Source of the DNA: Caryophanales bacterium
GTDB taxonomy: Bacteria > Bacillota > Bacilli > JARBTR01
Assembly (NCBI GenBank): GCA_029240105.1
Contig: JARBTR010000006.1
Coordinates: forward strand, 62,001 to 126,000
Direction: 5' to 3'
DNA: 64,000 nt
Numbering within the stretch: position 1 is the first letter of the stretch; each line of letters starts with the position of its first letter. Below the pieces are notes generated by a model. The model was given only the letters and a program-made list of their open reading frames with translations, did not search any database and had not been told where the DNA came from. The position numbers and the translations under genes are program-made. This document shows positions 28,179-37,021 of this stretch, piece after piece.

Positions 28179-28933
28179 TTTTTCAACCCCTTTCGAACAA
28201 ATGACGTAACAACATATCCCATTAACAAGTACATCAGAATATAGACAGCTCCAATATTACGATTTGAAGTTTGCAGGTAAGGTGCTATCACCATAGAAAA
28301 ATTAATATCCTCATATTCACCTAGAAATACATTGATATAATACTGTCCATAAGAAACAGAAAAAGCAAATAAGAAAGCACTATATAAATATTCTTTTATC
28401 ATAGAAAGTTCTATATGTATTAATGTTTGAACGTTGGTTAAACCCAAATTTTTAGAAATTAGAAACCATTTTCGACCAATTTCTTTATAGCCCGAATATA
28501 TCACCATAAATGCATAAGGAATCGAAAAATAAACATGCATTATGAAGATATTGATTATAGATGAAGCTGAAGCACTTAAAAATAATCTGTGCATACCCAT
28601 ACAAATTCCTACAACAGGAAAAAGCAATGGCAAATAAAGAAAGCCTTCAAACTTAGTTGCTAAGCGCGTGTTCATTCTCATTAAGCCAGAGGAAGCTAAA
28701 ATTGCTAGTACAATGGATACAACTGCAACAATACAAGAGAATATGCAAGTATAAATCAGAATCTTATAGTCACCGGAAGAAAAAAAATAATAGAAACCCT
28801 TCCCAGAAAATTGCTTAGGGTACCAGTCCTCAAATTTCCATACAGTAATATAGGACCATAAAAACAAAGAAAGTCCAGGCAGCAAAAAGAAAGGAAATAA
28901 GATGAACTTAAGTAAACTAGCGAATATTTTCAT
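28166..28933 (-). CDS. ABC transporter permease, second subunit (YnjC C-terminal half-like)
   Basis: 255 residues with about six hydrophobic segments. The EAA-type loop is seen as EIGRKWFLISKNLGLTN near residue 150. E. coli YnjC is a single double-length permease; here the two halves are separate genes that overlap by 17 bp. A GGGGAGC site precedes the ATG. Confidence 0.78.
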   Translation of the reverse strand: MKIFASLLKFILFPFFLLPGLSLFLWSYITVWKFEDWYPKQFSGKGFYYFFSSGDYKILIYTCIFSCIVAVVSIVLAILASSGLMRMNTRLATKFEGFLYLPLLFPVVGICMGMHRLFLSASASSIINIFIMHVYFSIPYAFMVIYSGYKEIGRKWFLISKNLGLTNVQTLIHIELSMIKEYLYSAFLFAFSVSYGQYYINVFLGEYEDINFSMVIAPYLQTSNRNIGAVYILMYLLMGYVVTSFVRKGLKKWKV

Positions 28934-29804
28934 CTGCTGCTCCCCCCTTCTCGCTAATTAGGAGTATGTAAATGAAAGAAAGAAAACATGCAAAGATGAT
29001 CGACAGTGCTGATATGGTCATAGCCATTGAACGTTGTTCTAAAACTGGGCTATTAAAAAAAATAACACTCATTTCACCAATTGATTTTGGGTTTGAAGTG
29101 CCTAAGAAAAAGAAACCTTCATAACTAAGAAAAATAAAATTAAAGAGAACAATCCATACAGCAAAAATAGTTCTTTTTGCTAGTGGAAGAGCAACCTGAA
29201 AAAAATACTGTAAAGGCCTTATGCCCAAATTCAAAGCTGCACTGTAATACTTTCCATTAATCTTGGCAAACAGATCATAAGTAGCTAAAACTGTGAATGG
29301 AGTTCCTTTTAAAACATATACAAGGACAATCCCAATTCCGTTAGGATTAAAAATGATATTCATGGACTTCTCGTAACCAAAAACAAGATAAAGTATTTTT
29401 GCTAAAAGGCCTTTATCACTAAAAGTATTATAGATTAACAAAGAAGCAGCAACATAAGAAATAATGACAAAGAGACCCCAAAATGTAAATATCGGTGGAA
29501 GCTTTTCATTTTTTGTTTTGAAGGAAAATAGGATACCTAGTAACACTGAAAAAATACTAGAAATAAATGCAACTTTTAGACTATATAATAGATTTTGTTG
29601 GAATTCATGACTTTTAAAAAGGGTTATATAGTTGTTCAAATTAATTTCTGTCATTCCTAGCCCACGGATTAAGCCCAGACTTTCTTCGAACACGTTCCAA
29701 CTGCCGATAAACGAAACAAAGCCCACCAACAAAAACGCCGGTAGGCAGCAGATAATTGTATAAAGAGATAATCTGTGTTTCAAATTATTTAGCAAGTAAT
29801 ACAT
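28917..29804 (-). CDS. ABC transporter permease, first subunit (YnjC N-terminal half-like)
   Basis: About 295 residues and six hydrophobic segments, with an EAA-type loop AKINGKYYSAALNLGIRPLQ. The start is uncertain: the ATG at 29804 is adjacent to AAAGAGG, a TTG at 29795 is better spaced and a TTG at 29825 is also open. All overlap the end of the upstream fused gene, so translation is coupled. Confidence 0.75.
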   Translation of the reverse strand: MYYLLNNLKHRLSLYTIICCLPAFLLVGFVSFIGSWNVFEESLGLIRGLGMTEINLNNYITLFKSHEFQQNLLYSLKVAFISSIFSVLLGILFSFKTKNEKLPPIFTFWGLFVIISYVAASLLIYNTFSDKGLLAKILYLVFGYEKSMNIIFNPNGIGIVLVYVLKGTPFTVLATYDLFAKINGKYYSAALNLGIRPLQYFFQVALPLAKRTIFAVWIVLFNFIFLSYEGFFFLGTSNPKSIGEMSVIFFNSPVLEQRSMAMTISALSIIFACFLSFIYILLISEKGGAADENIR

Positions 29805-31455
29805 CCTCTTTCCAAATTTCTTCAATTAAAGCAACAAGTTTAGCAGGTAATTCTGGCTTTCCATATTTGTTTAAACTATCTTGTGGAAGGATCAAATTAG
29901 CTGCATTTTCACTGTTTGGTTTTATTGCATCAAATTTTTCTTTCTCTACAGCTGTAAGTCTACTAAATTCAAGAACCGGGGCATCTCCCCATCCGTCAAC
30001 CCTTGCCTTTTCCACTTGCATATCAACAGACAGGATAGCATTTATCACTTTTTGTGCATCATCTGTATTTTTTGAATTAAACGGAATGGCTAAGAAATGA
30101 GTGTTAAAAGGAGTTCCATATTCCCATAAAAAGGGTCTTGTTGTTTTTGGCCAATCACCAGCTTCAACTTTACGGTACCCTTTCATTGTATTGTAATCCA
30201 TTGTTAACCAAACTTCACCATCTTGGTACAACTTCTCTAAGGAAGCCAAATCCTTTGGATATGTTACACCCTTTTTCCAAAGTAAAGGTTTGATTGAGTT
30301 TAAATATGCCATCGCAGGTTTAATAGTTTCTCTAACTTTTTCTTTATCTTCTGGCATTGTAAATAATCTATCAAAACCAATTTTATCGTATAAAACTGTT
30401 CGAAGGAACGCAGACCCAGTAAAATCAGTAACCTCAGGATATGTAAATTTACCAGGGTTTTTCAACAAAAATCCCGTTAATGCATCCGTGTTCATTGGAG
30501 GGTTTCCTACTTTTGCACTGTCGTAGAAGAAGGAAAATTGCGCTTTCCCCCAAGGTGCTTCGTATCCATCTGTTGGATATCCAAAGTCCATATTTACTGC
30601 TGGATCGCTTAAATTTAGATATTTTTTTGCATTATCCATTTTTTTTAAGAACGGTCCAAATAATAAACCTTTCTCTTTAGCATAATAGAAGTTTTCACCG
30701 TTAATCCAAATGCCATCAATGCTACCTTTTTTACCAGCTTCTTTTTCGTTGGTCAATTTTGCAAGGTATTCATCTGCATTCATTGGCATCCATTTCATTT
30801 CAAGGCCTGTTGTTTTTTTTACATATTTTTTTACAGTCTTATTCATATAATCGTTGATGACTGGATCTCCACCCCATCCAGCAATAACAACTGTTTGTGT
30901 TTCTTTGTTACTTCCTTTTTTTTCATCCTCTTTACTGCATGCTGTTAAATCAATTATGTGGTCTTCAAAAATAAATATCAAGGTAAAAAAGATGAAAGTT
31001 TCTGTTCTTTCCGTTAATCCGGCTTGATAATGAAAGCTTTTCTTCCCTTCATTTTTCACTAGATTACCTGTAGTTAAGAACATTGTCATGGAAATTATAA
31101 AAGTACAAGCCAATACCATCAATGAAAAGGTTGTCTCTGAATGTTTAAGTGCAATTGCAATAATAAAAGTAATTTCAACAATACGGTCAAATAAAAGATC
31201 CATCAATGTACCTAATTTACTCGTTTGACCAGTTTTTCGCGCCATAGTACCATCAACAGCATCTAAGGCACCAGAAAGCCACATGAATGCTACTGCAAGC
31301 CATATAAATTCAAAATAATAAAAAACACTTGATGAAATCCCCAGAAATAAGGCTAGCAGAGTAACCTGAGTCGGTTTCCATTTTAACCAAATAAAGAAGT
31401 TTGCTACTCGATCAAAAATCCCCTCTACCTTATGTCTAGCATGTGTATCAAGCAT
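29785..31455 (-). CDS. Fused CDP-alcohol phosphatidyltransferase and ABC substrate-binding protein
   Basis: One 556-codon frame joins two families. Residues 1-169 are a CDP-alcohol phosphatidyltransferase with an intact active site (D65, D68, G69, A72, R73, G82, D86, D90) and several TM helices, like E. coli YnjF. From residue 174 on it is an extracellular binding protein like YnjB (VVIAGWGGDPVINDYMNK). At the joint, LTAC at 170-173 looks like the lipobox of a former separate lipoprotein. The transferase lacks its last helix and the binding protein has no start or signal of its own, suggesting a deletion between neighbours. A genuine fusion or an assembly error are the alternatives. Confidence 0.8.
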   Translation of the reverse strand: MLDTHARHKVEGIFDRVANFFIWLKWKPTQVTLLALFLGISSSVFYYFEFIWLAVAFMWLSGALDAVDGTMARKTGQTSKLGTLMDLLFDRIVEITFIIAIALKHSETTFSLMVLACTFIISMTMFLTTGNLVKNEGKKSFHYQAGLTERTETFIFFTLIFIFEDHIIDLTACSKEDEKKGSNKETQTVVIAGWGGDPVINDYMNKTVKKYVKKTTGLEMKWMPMNADEYLAKLTNEKEAGKKGSIDGIWINGENFYYAKEKGLLFGPFLKKMDNAKKYLNLSDPAVNMDFGYPTDGYEAPWGKAQFSFFYDSAKVGNPPMNTDALTGFLLKNPGKFTYPEVTDFTGSAFLRTVLYDKIGFDRLFTMPEDKEKVRETIKPAMAYLNSIKPLLWKKGVTYPKDLASLEKLYQDGEVWLTMDYNTMKGYRKVEAGDWPKTTRPFLWEYGTPFNTHFLAIPFNSKNTDDAQKVINAILSVDMQVEKARVDGWGDAPVLEFSRLTAVEKEKFDAIKPNSENAANLILPQDSLNKYGKPELPAKLVALIEEIWKEDVLLAK

Positions 31456-31477
31456 GAATATTCCTCTCTTGAAACAT

Positions 31478-32263
31478 TTATTCTTTATTAAAATGTTTTC
31501 TTATTGTTTTAAATTTGTTCCATAAGTTTCTTGTTACTTTTTTGTTAAACACAACTTCTAGCAAATGATACGCTTCCTTATGATGTCCACGAAAAGCCTC
31601 AACACAAGATTCACAATAGGTAAGTACCGGTCTATCTTCTATGTCTTTTTCTCGTAATTTCCACATTCTCTCAGAAGCTTTTTTGTTTGACACAAAACAC
31701 ATATTTTGTCTTCCGCAGCATAGTGTTTTAGATTGATTACATGAAAACTCTAACATTGCTACTTCTCTTTCATCTAGCAATTGACGAGTAACTTGATGGA
31801 CTTCCCGCTCTTTTCTTGTTGAGCAAGGGTCATGGAGCTTATAGATATCTGTAAATTCTGTGGCCTTACCAGGGTTATTCTTCACATATTCTGCAACAAT
31901 CGGCCATGCTGATCGAACATTTCCAGAAAATGTATTAGGTAAAGTATTCAAGCAGTTCGTACACAACGTATAAATAGTTTCAACACCACTCCACTCATAA
32001 TACTCTTTCAATTCTGAAATACGAGCGCTTTTTTGTTTCTCAGACCCAATTGATAAGGTCGGTTTTGAACAACAATGAGTTGATAAACCCATCTCTGGAT
32101 TATGATCTTTAAAAATCTGATACGTCTGTTCAAAAACTTCAGGTTCAAGTTTCATTGCAGAACAACCTGGCCAAAAAACTTCTTTTGACTTTGTACCTTT
32201 AGCAAGAAAAGGTCGAGAATATAAATACTGATTAAATAAGACCATTTTTTTTGTTAGGCTCAT
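31478..32263 (-). CDS. CCG-domain iron-sulfur protein (HdrB/GlpC-like)
   Basis: 261 residues with two cysteine-rich CCG-type motifs: WPGCSAMK ... HCCSKPT ... CTNC in the first half and HDPCSTRK ... LCCGRQNMC ... YCESC in the second. Such domains bind a non-cubane 4Fe-4S cluster in heterodisulfide reductases and related oxidoreductases. It sits in the cluster where E. coli has ynjA. It is probably a membrane-associated or cytosolic redox partner of the other cluster proteins. Function is unknown. Confidence 0.78.
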   Translation of the reverse strand: MSLTKKMVLFNQYLYSRPFLAKGTKSKEVFWPGCSAMKLEPEVFEQTYQIFKDHNPEMGLSTHCCSKPTLSIGSEKQKSARISELKEYYEWSGVETIYTLCTNCLNTLPNTFSGNVRSAWPIVAEYVKNNPGKATEFTDIYKLHDPCSTRKEREVHQVTRQLLDEREVAMLEFSCNQSKTLCCGRQNMCFVSNKKASERMWKLREKDIEDRPVLTYCESCVEAFRGHHKEAYHLLEVVFNKKVTRNLWNKFKTIRKHFNKE

Positions 32264-32361
32264 TTGTATTCACCTGAATTTGTAATTGTGATAAGCATCA
32301 TGATAGTTTCATCCGTTCGTTTTCTTCAAATGAATTTTCAATACTTTTCTGACCTTTAAAT

Positions 32362-33477
32362 TTATTTTTTTTTGCTTCTTTCTTTGTACATGGTTTTTAT
32401 AATAAAAACCAATATGGTGATTGAAAAAAGAATTAGAATTCCAGATAAAACCATTTTTGCTGATCCGGTTAACATACCTCCAACATAGGAGTAAACAATC
32501 GTTGCTGGTAGTTGTCCAACACCAGTAGCAACAAAAAATTCCCAGAATCCCATAGAAGTCAAACCCGCACCATAACTAATTATATCGAATGAAACAAACG
32601 GCAATAATCGACAAATAATCACAGTATGTTTACCATAACGAGCAAAGAAATCATCTACTTGTTTTAATAAAGTATTACTTGTTAATTTTACGACAGCTCC
32701 ACGTCCAAAGAATCGAGCTATATAGAAACATAATACTGCTCCAGCCATTGCACTTGACCAAGAGAGGATTGCACCTTGCCACCAGCCAAAGACTGCTGCA
32801 TTCGAAAAAGTTATTAAAACAGCAGGAATTGGAGCTAATACGGACTGTAAGAGCATTAGTAGAAATGAAACACCTGCAGCCCACCCACCAAATGAACGAA
32901 TATATTCAATAACTCGATCAACGTCCATTGAACCAAGCATTGAGCCCAATTCTTTTGTTTCCTTACTTAATTGTGGTTGAAAAAAAGCTGAGAAAACAAC
33001 AGCAAGAAAGATGTTAAAAGAAACTGCTTTCCAGCTGATATTCATTTGATAGGGTGTTTTGCATTTACGAACACATTTTATATGTAAAAATATAATTGCA
33101 ATAAAACCTAGTATTAACCAACTTAATAATAAGTAATTAATTGTACTAAATGGAATGCTAGTTTGATGTATCCCTTCTCGAATGATACTTGCTGGAAGAG
33201 TAGCAAATCGTGCATTTCCAAACATCGGGTCATTTCCTATCAAAAAGAAAATATAAACTCCCCAAATAATTATGTTAGATACAGTTGTAATGAATCCAAT
33301 TTCCAGTTTACCTCTCCATTGTATAATCAGCCCGATTACTACCAAAATAAAAAAGGAACCAATCAGTATTTGTCCTGTATTGATCATCATCTCTAGATTC
33401 GTGTTTGAAAAAACAGAAAGAGCCAATACAAAAGCAAATATAAAACTGTTATAAACGAGAGTAATACGTTTTAACAT
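32362..33477 (-). CDS. TVP38/TMEM64 (VTT/DedA) family membrane protein with extended N-terminus
   Basis: About 371 residues. The C-terminal 200 carry the VTT domain with FGRGAVVKL, RLLPFVSFDIISYGAG and TGVGQLPATIVYSYVGG; the N-terminal half adds further TM helices. It is equivalent by context to E. coli YdjZ. The ATG at 33477 follows TAGGAG by seven bases; an upstream start at 33552 lacks a site. VTT proteins include lipid scramblases and transporters; the role here is open. A hairpin lies upstream at about 33505-33545. Confidence 0.8.
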   Translation of the reverse strand: MLKRITLVYNSFIFAFVLALSVFSNTNLEMMINTGQILIGSFFILVVIGLIIQWRGKLEIGFITTVSNIIIWGVYIFFLIGNDPMFGNARFATLPASIIREGIHQTSIPFSTINYLLLSWLILGFIAIIFLHIKCVRKCKTPYQMNISWKAVSFNIFLAVVFSAFFQPQLSKETKELGSMLGSMDVDRVIEYIRSFGGWAAGVSFLLMLLQSVLAPIPAVLITFSNAAVFGWWQGAILSWSSAMAGAVLCFYIARFFGRGAVVKLTSNTLLKQVDDFFARYGKHTVIICRLLPFVSFDIISYGAGLTSMGFWEFFVATGVGQLPATIVYSYVGGMLTGSAKMVLSGILILFSITILVFIIKTMYKERSKKK

Positions 33478-33581
33478 TTCTTCACTCCTATTCAAGTTTT
33501 TCTCTATATGTAGCACTCCCCCCCGTGAACGTTTACACAGGAGGGATGCCAAGACAATATGTGGTCTTCAGAAACTCTATT

Positions 33582-34241
33582 TTATTTATCTTCGTGTAAT
33601 CGGAAGATAACTTGAACTTTTGTTCCATCAGCTGGTAAAACTGTGTCATTACCAAAAAATTGTACAACATTGTTTTGAGTAGATCCTGTTTTGTAGTTTG
33701 CATTTGAAGTAATACCTACAGCACAGCTATCTAAACAAAGGATACAACCGGTTTGTTTTTCTTTTGCAGCTTCTAAGTTTCCACCAAATCGGATATCTAA
33801 ATCAGTGTTTCCACCTTTAGAAGCTTTAATGATATCAGTAAAAGGAATTTCTTTTTGTCCTTCCCATTTTATATAAACATCTAATTTTTCTCCATCAACC
33901 GCTATACCGTGATCCATGTCAGCAGTCATATCAGTCAATTTCACGTTATTTCCTGGCGTTGCGCCAAGTGCTACTAAATCGTCATAGAACTTCTTTTGGT
34001 CATCCAAAGATCGTAAGATTGCTTTTTCACCATTTGAACCATCTTTAAAAACAACACCGTGACGAGTTGGTTCAGTAAAATATTTACCATTAACTTCTGC
34101 ATTAACAACTACTTGAGGTACTTCTTTTTCTTTTACTTCTTGTTTTGCTTCTGATTTTTTTTCAGTTTTCTTCTCTTCTCCACATCCTGCTAAACCAACG
34201 ATTGCGAATAATGCTACTAATACTAGTAAAAACTTTTTCAT
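33582..34241 (-). CDS. YdjY-like lipoprotein with CxxCxxxC motif
   Basis: 219 residues: lipoprotein signal with LAGC (Cys20), a charged linker to about residue 45, then a conserved domain starting AEVNGKYFTEPTRHGVVF. A cysteine motif GCILCLDSC (C166, C169, C173) is near the C-terminus. It resembles E. coli YdjY, annotated as a ferredoxin-type protein, though only three cysteines are seen here. An extracytoplasmic redox or metal-binding role is plausible. GGGAG precedes the ATG. Confidence 0.75.
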   Translation of the reverse strand: MKKFLLVLVALFAIVGLAGCGEEKKTEKKSEAKQEVKEKEVPQVVVNAEVNGKYFTEPTRHGVVFKDGSNGEKAILRSLDDQKKFYDDLVALGATPGNNVKLTDMTADMDHGIAVDGEKLDVYIKWEGQKEIPFTDIIKASKGGNTDLDIRFGGNLEAAKEKQTGCILCLDSCAVGITSNANYKTGSTQNNVVQFFGNDTVLPADGTKVQVIFRLHEDK

Positions 34242-34308
34242 CTTAATTTCTCCCTTGATGGTTTACATCGCTTTTTAAAAATAATTTAATAAGTAAGAAT
34301 TCCTAAGT

Positions 34309-34983
34309 CTAGGGTTTAGGAACTAATAATTTCCTTTTTAATATAAGTGCTATGAGGGTAACAACCAATATCAATCCTGCAGTTATTCCTATATACGACC
34401 AACGATTGACTGTATCAGTAACCCCTACAGTACCAACTGTAAACATTGTCACACCAGGTATTAAGAATACGAAAGTAAACAGTGTATACTTCCATAAACT
34501 AATTTCCGATATTCCATACGCGAAGTTTTGTAAGTTATAAGGAAAGATTGGAAGGGTTCGAGTAATGAACAATAATATGATTTCATTTTGTACTGAACCA
34601 TTAAATAGAAAGCTTTTAATTAATTGATTCTTCATAACTAACGGCTTTAACGAATCCTTAAGGAAAGTTCTACCTGCAATAAAAGCGAAAACAGCACCTA
34701 TGGTAGTAGCAATTAAACAATACAGGCTACCAAGCCATGGCCCGAACAATATTCCAGCCACTATAGCAAATGTAACACCAGGTAAAGCAAAAGCTACACT
34801 ACCCACTACGGTTATAAGAATATAAATAAGTACAGATCGCCAGTAGTATTGAGACACTAACTTTTCAAAATCTTGAATTCTATCTTTGCTTAAAAACACA
34901 TTTAACCATTCATAATGCCTATTTAATAAATATAAAGATAAAAAAACTATTGTGAAAATAAACACTTTCCAATATTTTTTCAT
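34309..34983 (-). CDS. TVP38/TMEM64 (VTT/DedA) family membrane protein
   Basis: 224 residues with about six TM helices and the VTT motifs LPGVTFAIVAGILFGPWLG, IAGRTFLKD and TRTLPIFPYNLQNFAYGIS. It is the first gene of the minus-strand cluster, equivalent by context to E. coli YdjX. The related protein two genes downstream shows that two VTT proteins act in the same system. Confidence 0.83.
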   Translation of the reverse strand: MKKYWKVFIFTIVFLSLYLLNRHYEWLNVFLSKDRIQDFEKLVSQYYWRSVLIYILITVVGSVAFALPGVTFAIVAGILFGPWLGSLYCLIATTIGAVFAFIAGRTFLKDSLKPLVMKNQLIKSFLFNGSVQNEIILLFITRTLPIFPYNLQNFAYGISEISLWKYTLFTFVFLIPGVTMFTVGTVGVTDTVNRWSYIGITAGLILVVTLIALILKRKLLVPKP

Positions 34984-35013
34984 AACATTCCCATTAAGCT
35001 CCCTTTCACAAAC

Positions 35014-35042
35014 ATTATATTGTCAATCAAAACAGGTTGCAA
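35014..35042 (-). promoter_or_regulatory. Promoter of the ydjX/ynj-like cluster
   Basis: On the minus strand TTGCAA (35037-35042) and TATAAT (35014-35019) are 17 bases apart. The site lies in the divergent region shared with the LysR gene and is the natural place for LysR control. Confidence 0.65.
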
Positions 35043-35099
35043 TTCAAGTTATTAATAAATATAATAATACCAATTAATATTTTTAATAAAGGTATAGGT

Positions 35100-36017
35100 A
35101 TGGATTTTAAACAATTAGAGGCATTTACCAGAGTTATTGAATTGAAGAGTTTTACACGAGCTGCAGAGTCTATTTATTTGTCACAAGCATCCGTAAGTCT
35201 TTATATTCACTCCTTAGAAAAAGAGCTTAATACACAACTTATCGTACGATCGACAAAAGAATTACTACCCACCAAATCAGGCACGCAATTATACGAGTAC
35301 GCAAAAAACATAATCGCTTTGCGTGATTTAGCTTTATTTGAAATTCAAGCACAAAAATCTGCTTTAAGTGGGGAGTTTGTGATAATGGCCTCCACAGTTC
35401 CAGCACAGTACTTACTTCCTGAGATATTAGCCAGTTTTAATAAGGTTTACCCTGAAATACGTTTTGTCGTTCACCAATCAGATACGTTTGGTGTAACAAA
35501 AGGCGTTATATCTCAAGAATGTGAATTTGGTATCGTTGGTGGAAAATTAGAGGAAGCAACTTGTAATTATGATCATATCGTTTCAGATACATTGGTAGTA
35601 ATAGCTCCTCCAGATGCAGAAATAGATGGTATTACACAAAATAAATTACAAGATTTTTTTTATTCTCAAAATTTTATCATGCGTGAGAGCGGTTCTGGTA
35701 CACGAGCTGGATATGAGAACTTTATGAAGAATGAAGGAATAGATCCAACAAAAGTAAAGACAATTGCCAGTTTTTCTAACACACAGAGTATTCTACATTC
35801 AGTGTCAAAAGGATTAGGTGTCTCCATGGTTTCAAAAATGGCTGCAGAAGATTACGTAAAAAATGGCATGGTTCAAGTTGTAAATATGGATATAAATATG
35901 CCTGTTCGACATTTCTATTTTGCTTCCAAGAAAAATGTAATCTTATCACCTATTTCGAAACTTTTTATTGGTTTTGTCCATGAGTATTATGATGATATAA
36001 ATAGGGCTAACCGGTAA
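35100..36017 (+). CDS. LysR family regulator, divergent from the ydj/ynj-like cluster
   Basis: The 305-residue protein has an N-terminal LysR winged helix-turn-helix (MDFKQLEAFTRVIELKSFTRAAES, with SQASVSLYIHSLEKEL) and a two-lobed effector domain from about residue 88. The ATG at 35100 follows AAAGG; an upstream TTG at 35037 has no site. It faces the eight-gene minus-strand cluster across a 116-bp promoter region and most likely controls it. Its N-terminus recalls LysR proteins found beside selenium-metabolism genes in clostridia, but this is a weak hint. Confidence 0.88.
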   Translation: MDFKQLEAFTRVIELKSFTRAAESIYLSQASVSLYIHSLEKELNTQLIVRSTKELLPTKSGTQLYEYAKNIIALRDLALFEIQAQKSALSGEFVIMASTVPAQYLLPEILASFNKVYPEIRFVVHQSDTFGVTKGVISQECEFGIVGGKLEEATCNYDHIVSDTLVVIAPPDAEIDGITQNKLQDFFYSQNFIMRESGSGTRAGYENFMKNEGIDPTKVKTIASFSNTQSILHSVSKGLGVSMVSKMAAEDYVKNGMVQVVNMDINMPVRHFYFASKKNVILSPISKLFIGFVHEYYDDINRANR

Positions 36018-36059
36018 TTTTTTTACCCATGGGTCAATAGTACAAATAAAACAAATAAA

Positions 36060-36100
36060 ATGGATTGGTTTTCGAATAATTCCGAAACACCAATCCATTA
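36060..36100. terminator. Bidirectional terminator between lysR and the thioesterase gene
   Basis: ATGGATTGGT-type arms (36060-36070 and 36090-36099) with a bulged continuation form a stable hairpin between the converging genes. Confidence 0.65.
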
Positions 36101-36132
36101 ACTAATTTATGGTTCTGTAAACAATTAAAATT

Positions 36133-36519
36133 TTATTTTTTTAATGATATCACTGCGATTGTACAGCGAGAAATGCAAATAAGTTCTCCCACTTCATCCG
36201 AAATCCTTGTTTCCCAAACTTGAGTTGTCTTTCCAATATGTAATGGTGTACCTACTGCGGTAACTATTCCACTTTTCTTTCCTTTAATATGATTAGCATT
36301 AATTTCAAGGCCCACAATACCCTGGCTTTTTGGATCGATATTTAAAAAGCCACCATAACTTGCAACTGTTTCAGCGAGAGCAACTGATGCACCACCATGA
36401 AGTAAACCAAATGGTTGACGTGTCCGCTCATCTACAGGCATTGTCATAATAACTTTTTCCTTAGTAGTTTCCTTAACTTCAATTCCAAGTGAATTCATTA
36501 ATGTATGTTCAAATTCCAA
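36133..36519 (-). CDS. PaaI/YuxO-type hotdog thioesterase
   Basis: The 128-residue hotdog-fold protein has the family signature PFGLLHGGASVALAET (active-site glutamate in the helix) and GLEINANHIKG. It closely resembles B. subtilis YuxO and MenI-like enzymes that hydrolyse aromatic acyl-CoA, such as dihydroxynaphthoyl-CoA in menaquinone synthesis. The context does not decide between these roles. The start is TTG after GAGG. Confidence 0.83.
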   Translation of the reverse strand: MEFEHTLMNSLGIEVKETTKEKVIMTMPVDERTRQPFGLLHGGASVALAETVASYGGFLNIDPKSQGIVGLEINANHIKGKKSGIVTAVGTPLHIGKTTQVWETRISDEVGELICISRCTIAVISLKK

Positions 36520-36593
36520 TGTATCTGTACCTCAACTATTAGTATTGTCCTTTTATTTTATCAAATTTCAGTATCTAAAAGTATTTATAATCG

Positions 36594-36626
36594 TATAAAA
36601 AAATCTCGGTACTATACCGAGATTTA
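36594..36626 (-). terminator. Terminator of the GFGRP-repeat protein gene
   Basis: AAATCTCGGT and ACCGAGATTT form a perfect stem followed by T on the minus strand. Confidence 0.85.
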
Positions 36627-36630
36627 AAAT

Positions 36631-36888
36631 TTAATAATATGGGTATGGATATACTGGATAATATGGGTATGGATATGCTGGATATGGATAAGGATATCCG
36701 TAACCTCCGAAGCCTGGCGAAAGTAGTGCTCCAGTTAATAAGCCTACACCAAAGCCTCCTAAACCAAATCCTGGTCTTCCAAATCCCGGTCTTCCAAATC
36801 CAAAACCTGGTCTTCCAAATCCAAAACCTGGTCTTCCAAATCCACCACCAAATCCAGGGCGTCCTACAATTCTAAATTCATCGTACAT
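36631..36888 (-). CDS. Low-complexity Gly/Phe/Arg/Pro and Tyr/Pro-rich protein
   Basis: With the ATG at 36888, preceded by GTGGAGG, the product has 85 residues. After MYDEFRIVGRPG it consists of GFGRPGF repeats (about six), a short hydrophobic GVGLLTGALLSPGF, then a YPYPYP tail. Such composition is typical of spore-coat, exosporium or surface proteins of Bacillales, but no family is recognised and a spore role is only inference. The gene has its own terminator. Confidence 0.7.
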   Translation of the reverse strand: MYDEFRIVGRPGFGGGFGRPGFGFGRPGFGFGRPGFGRPGFGLGGFGVGLLTGALLSPGFGGYGYPYPYPAYPYPYYPVYPYPYY

Positions 36889-37021
36889 TTTTATAACCTC
36901 CACTAGTCAGTTGACCTACACTATTGTTTATGTTTGGGACAATTTAGTGGGATAGGCTATAGCCTACTTCTCATAAAATTTATTGAGAAGTTAAACAATT
37001 TAATTAATATCGAAGAGTAAC

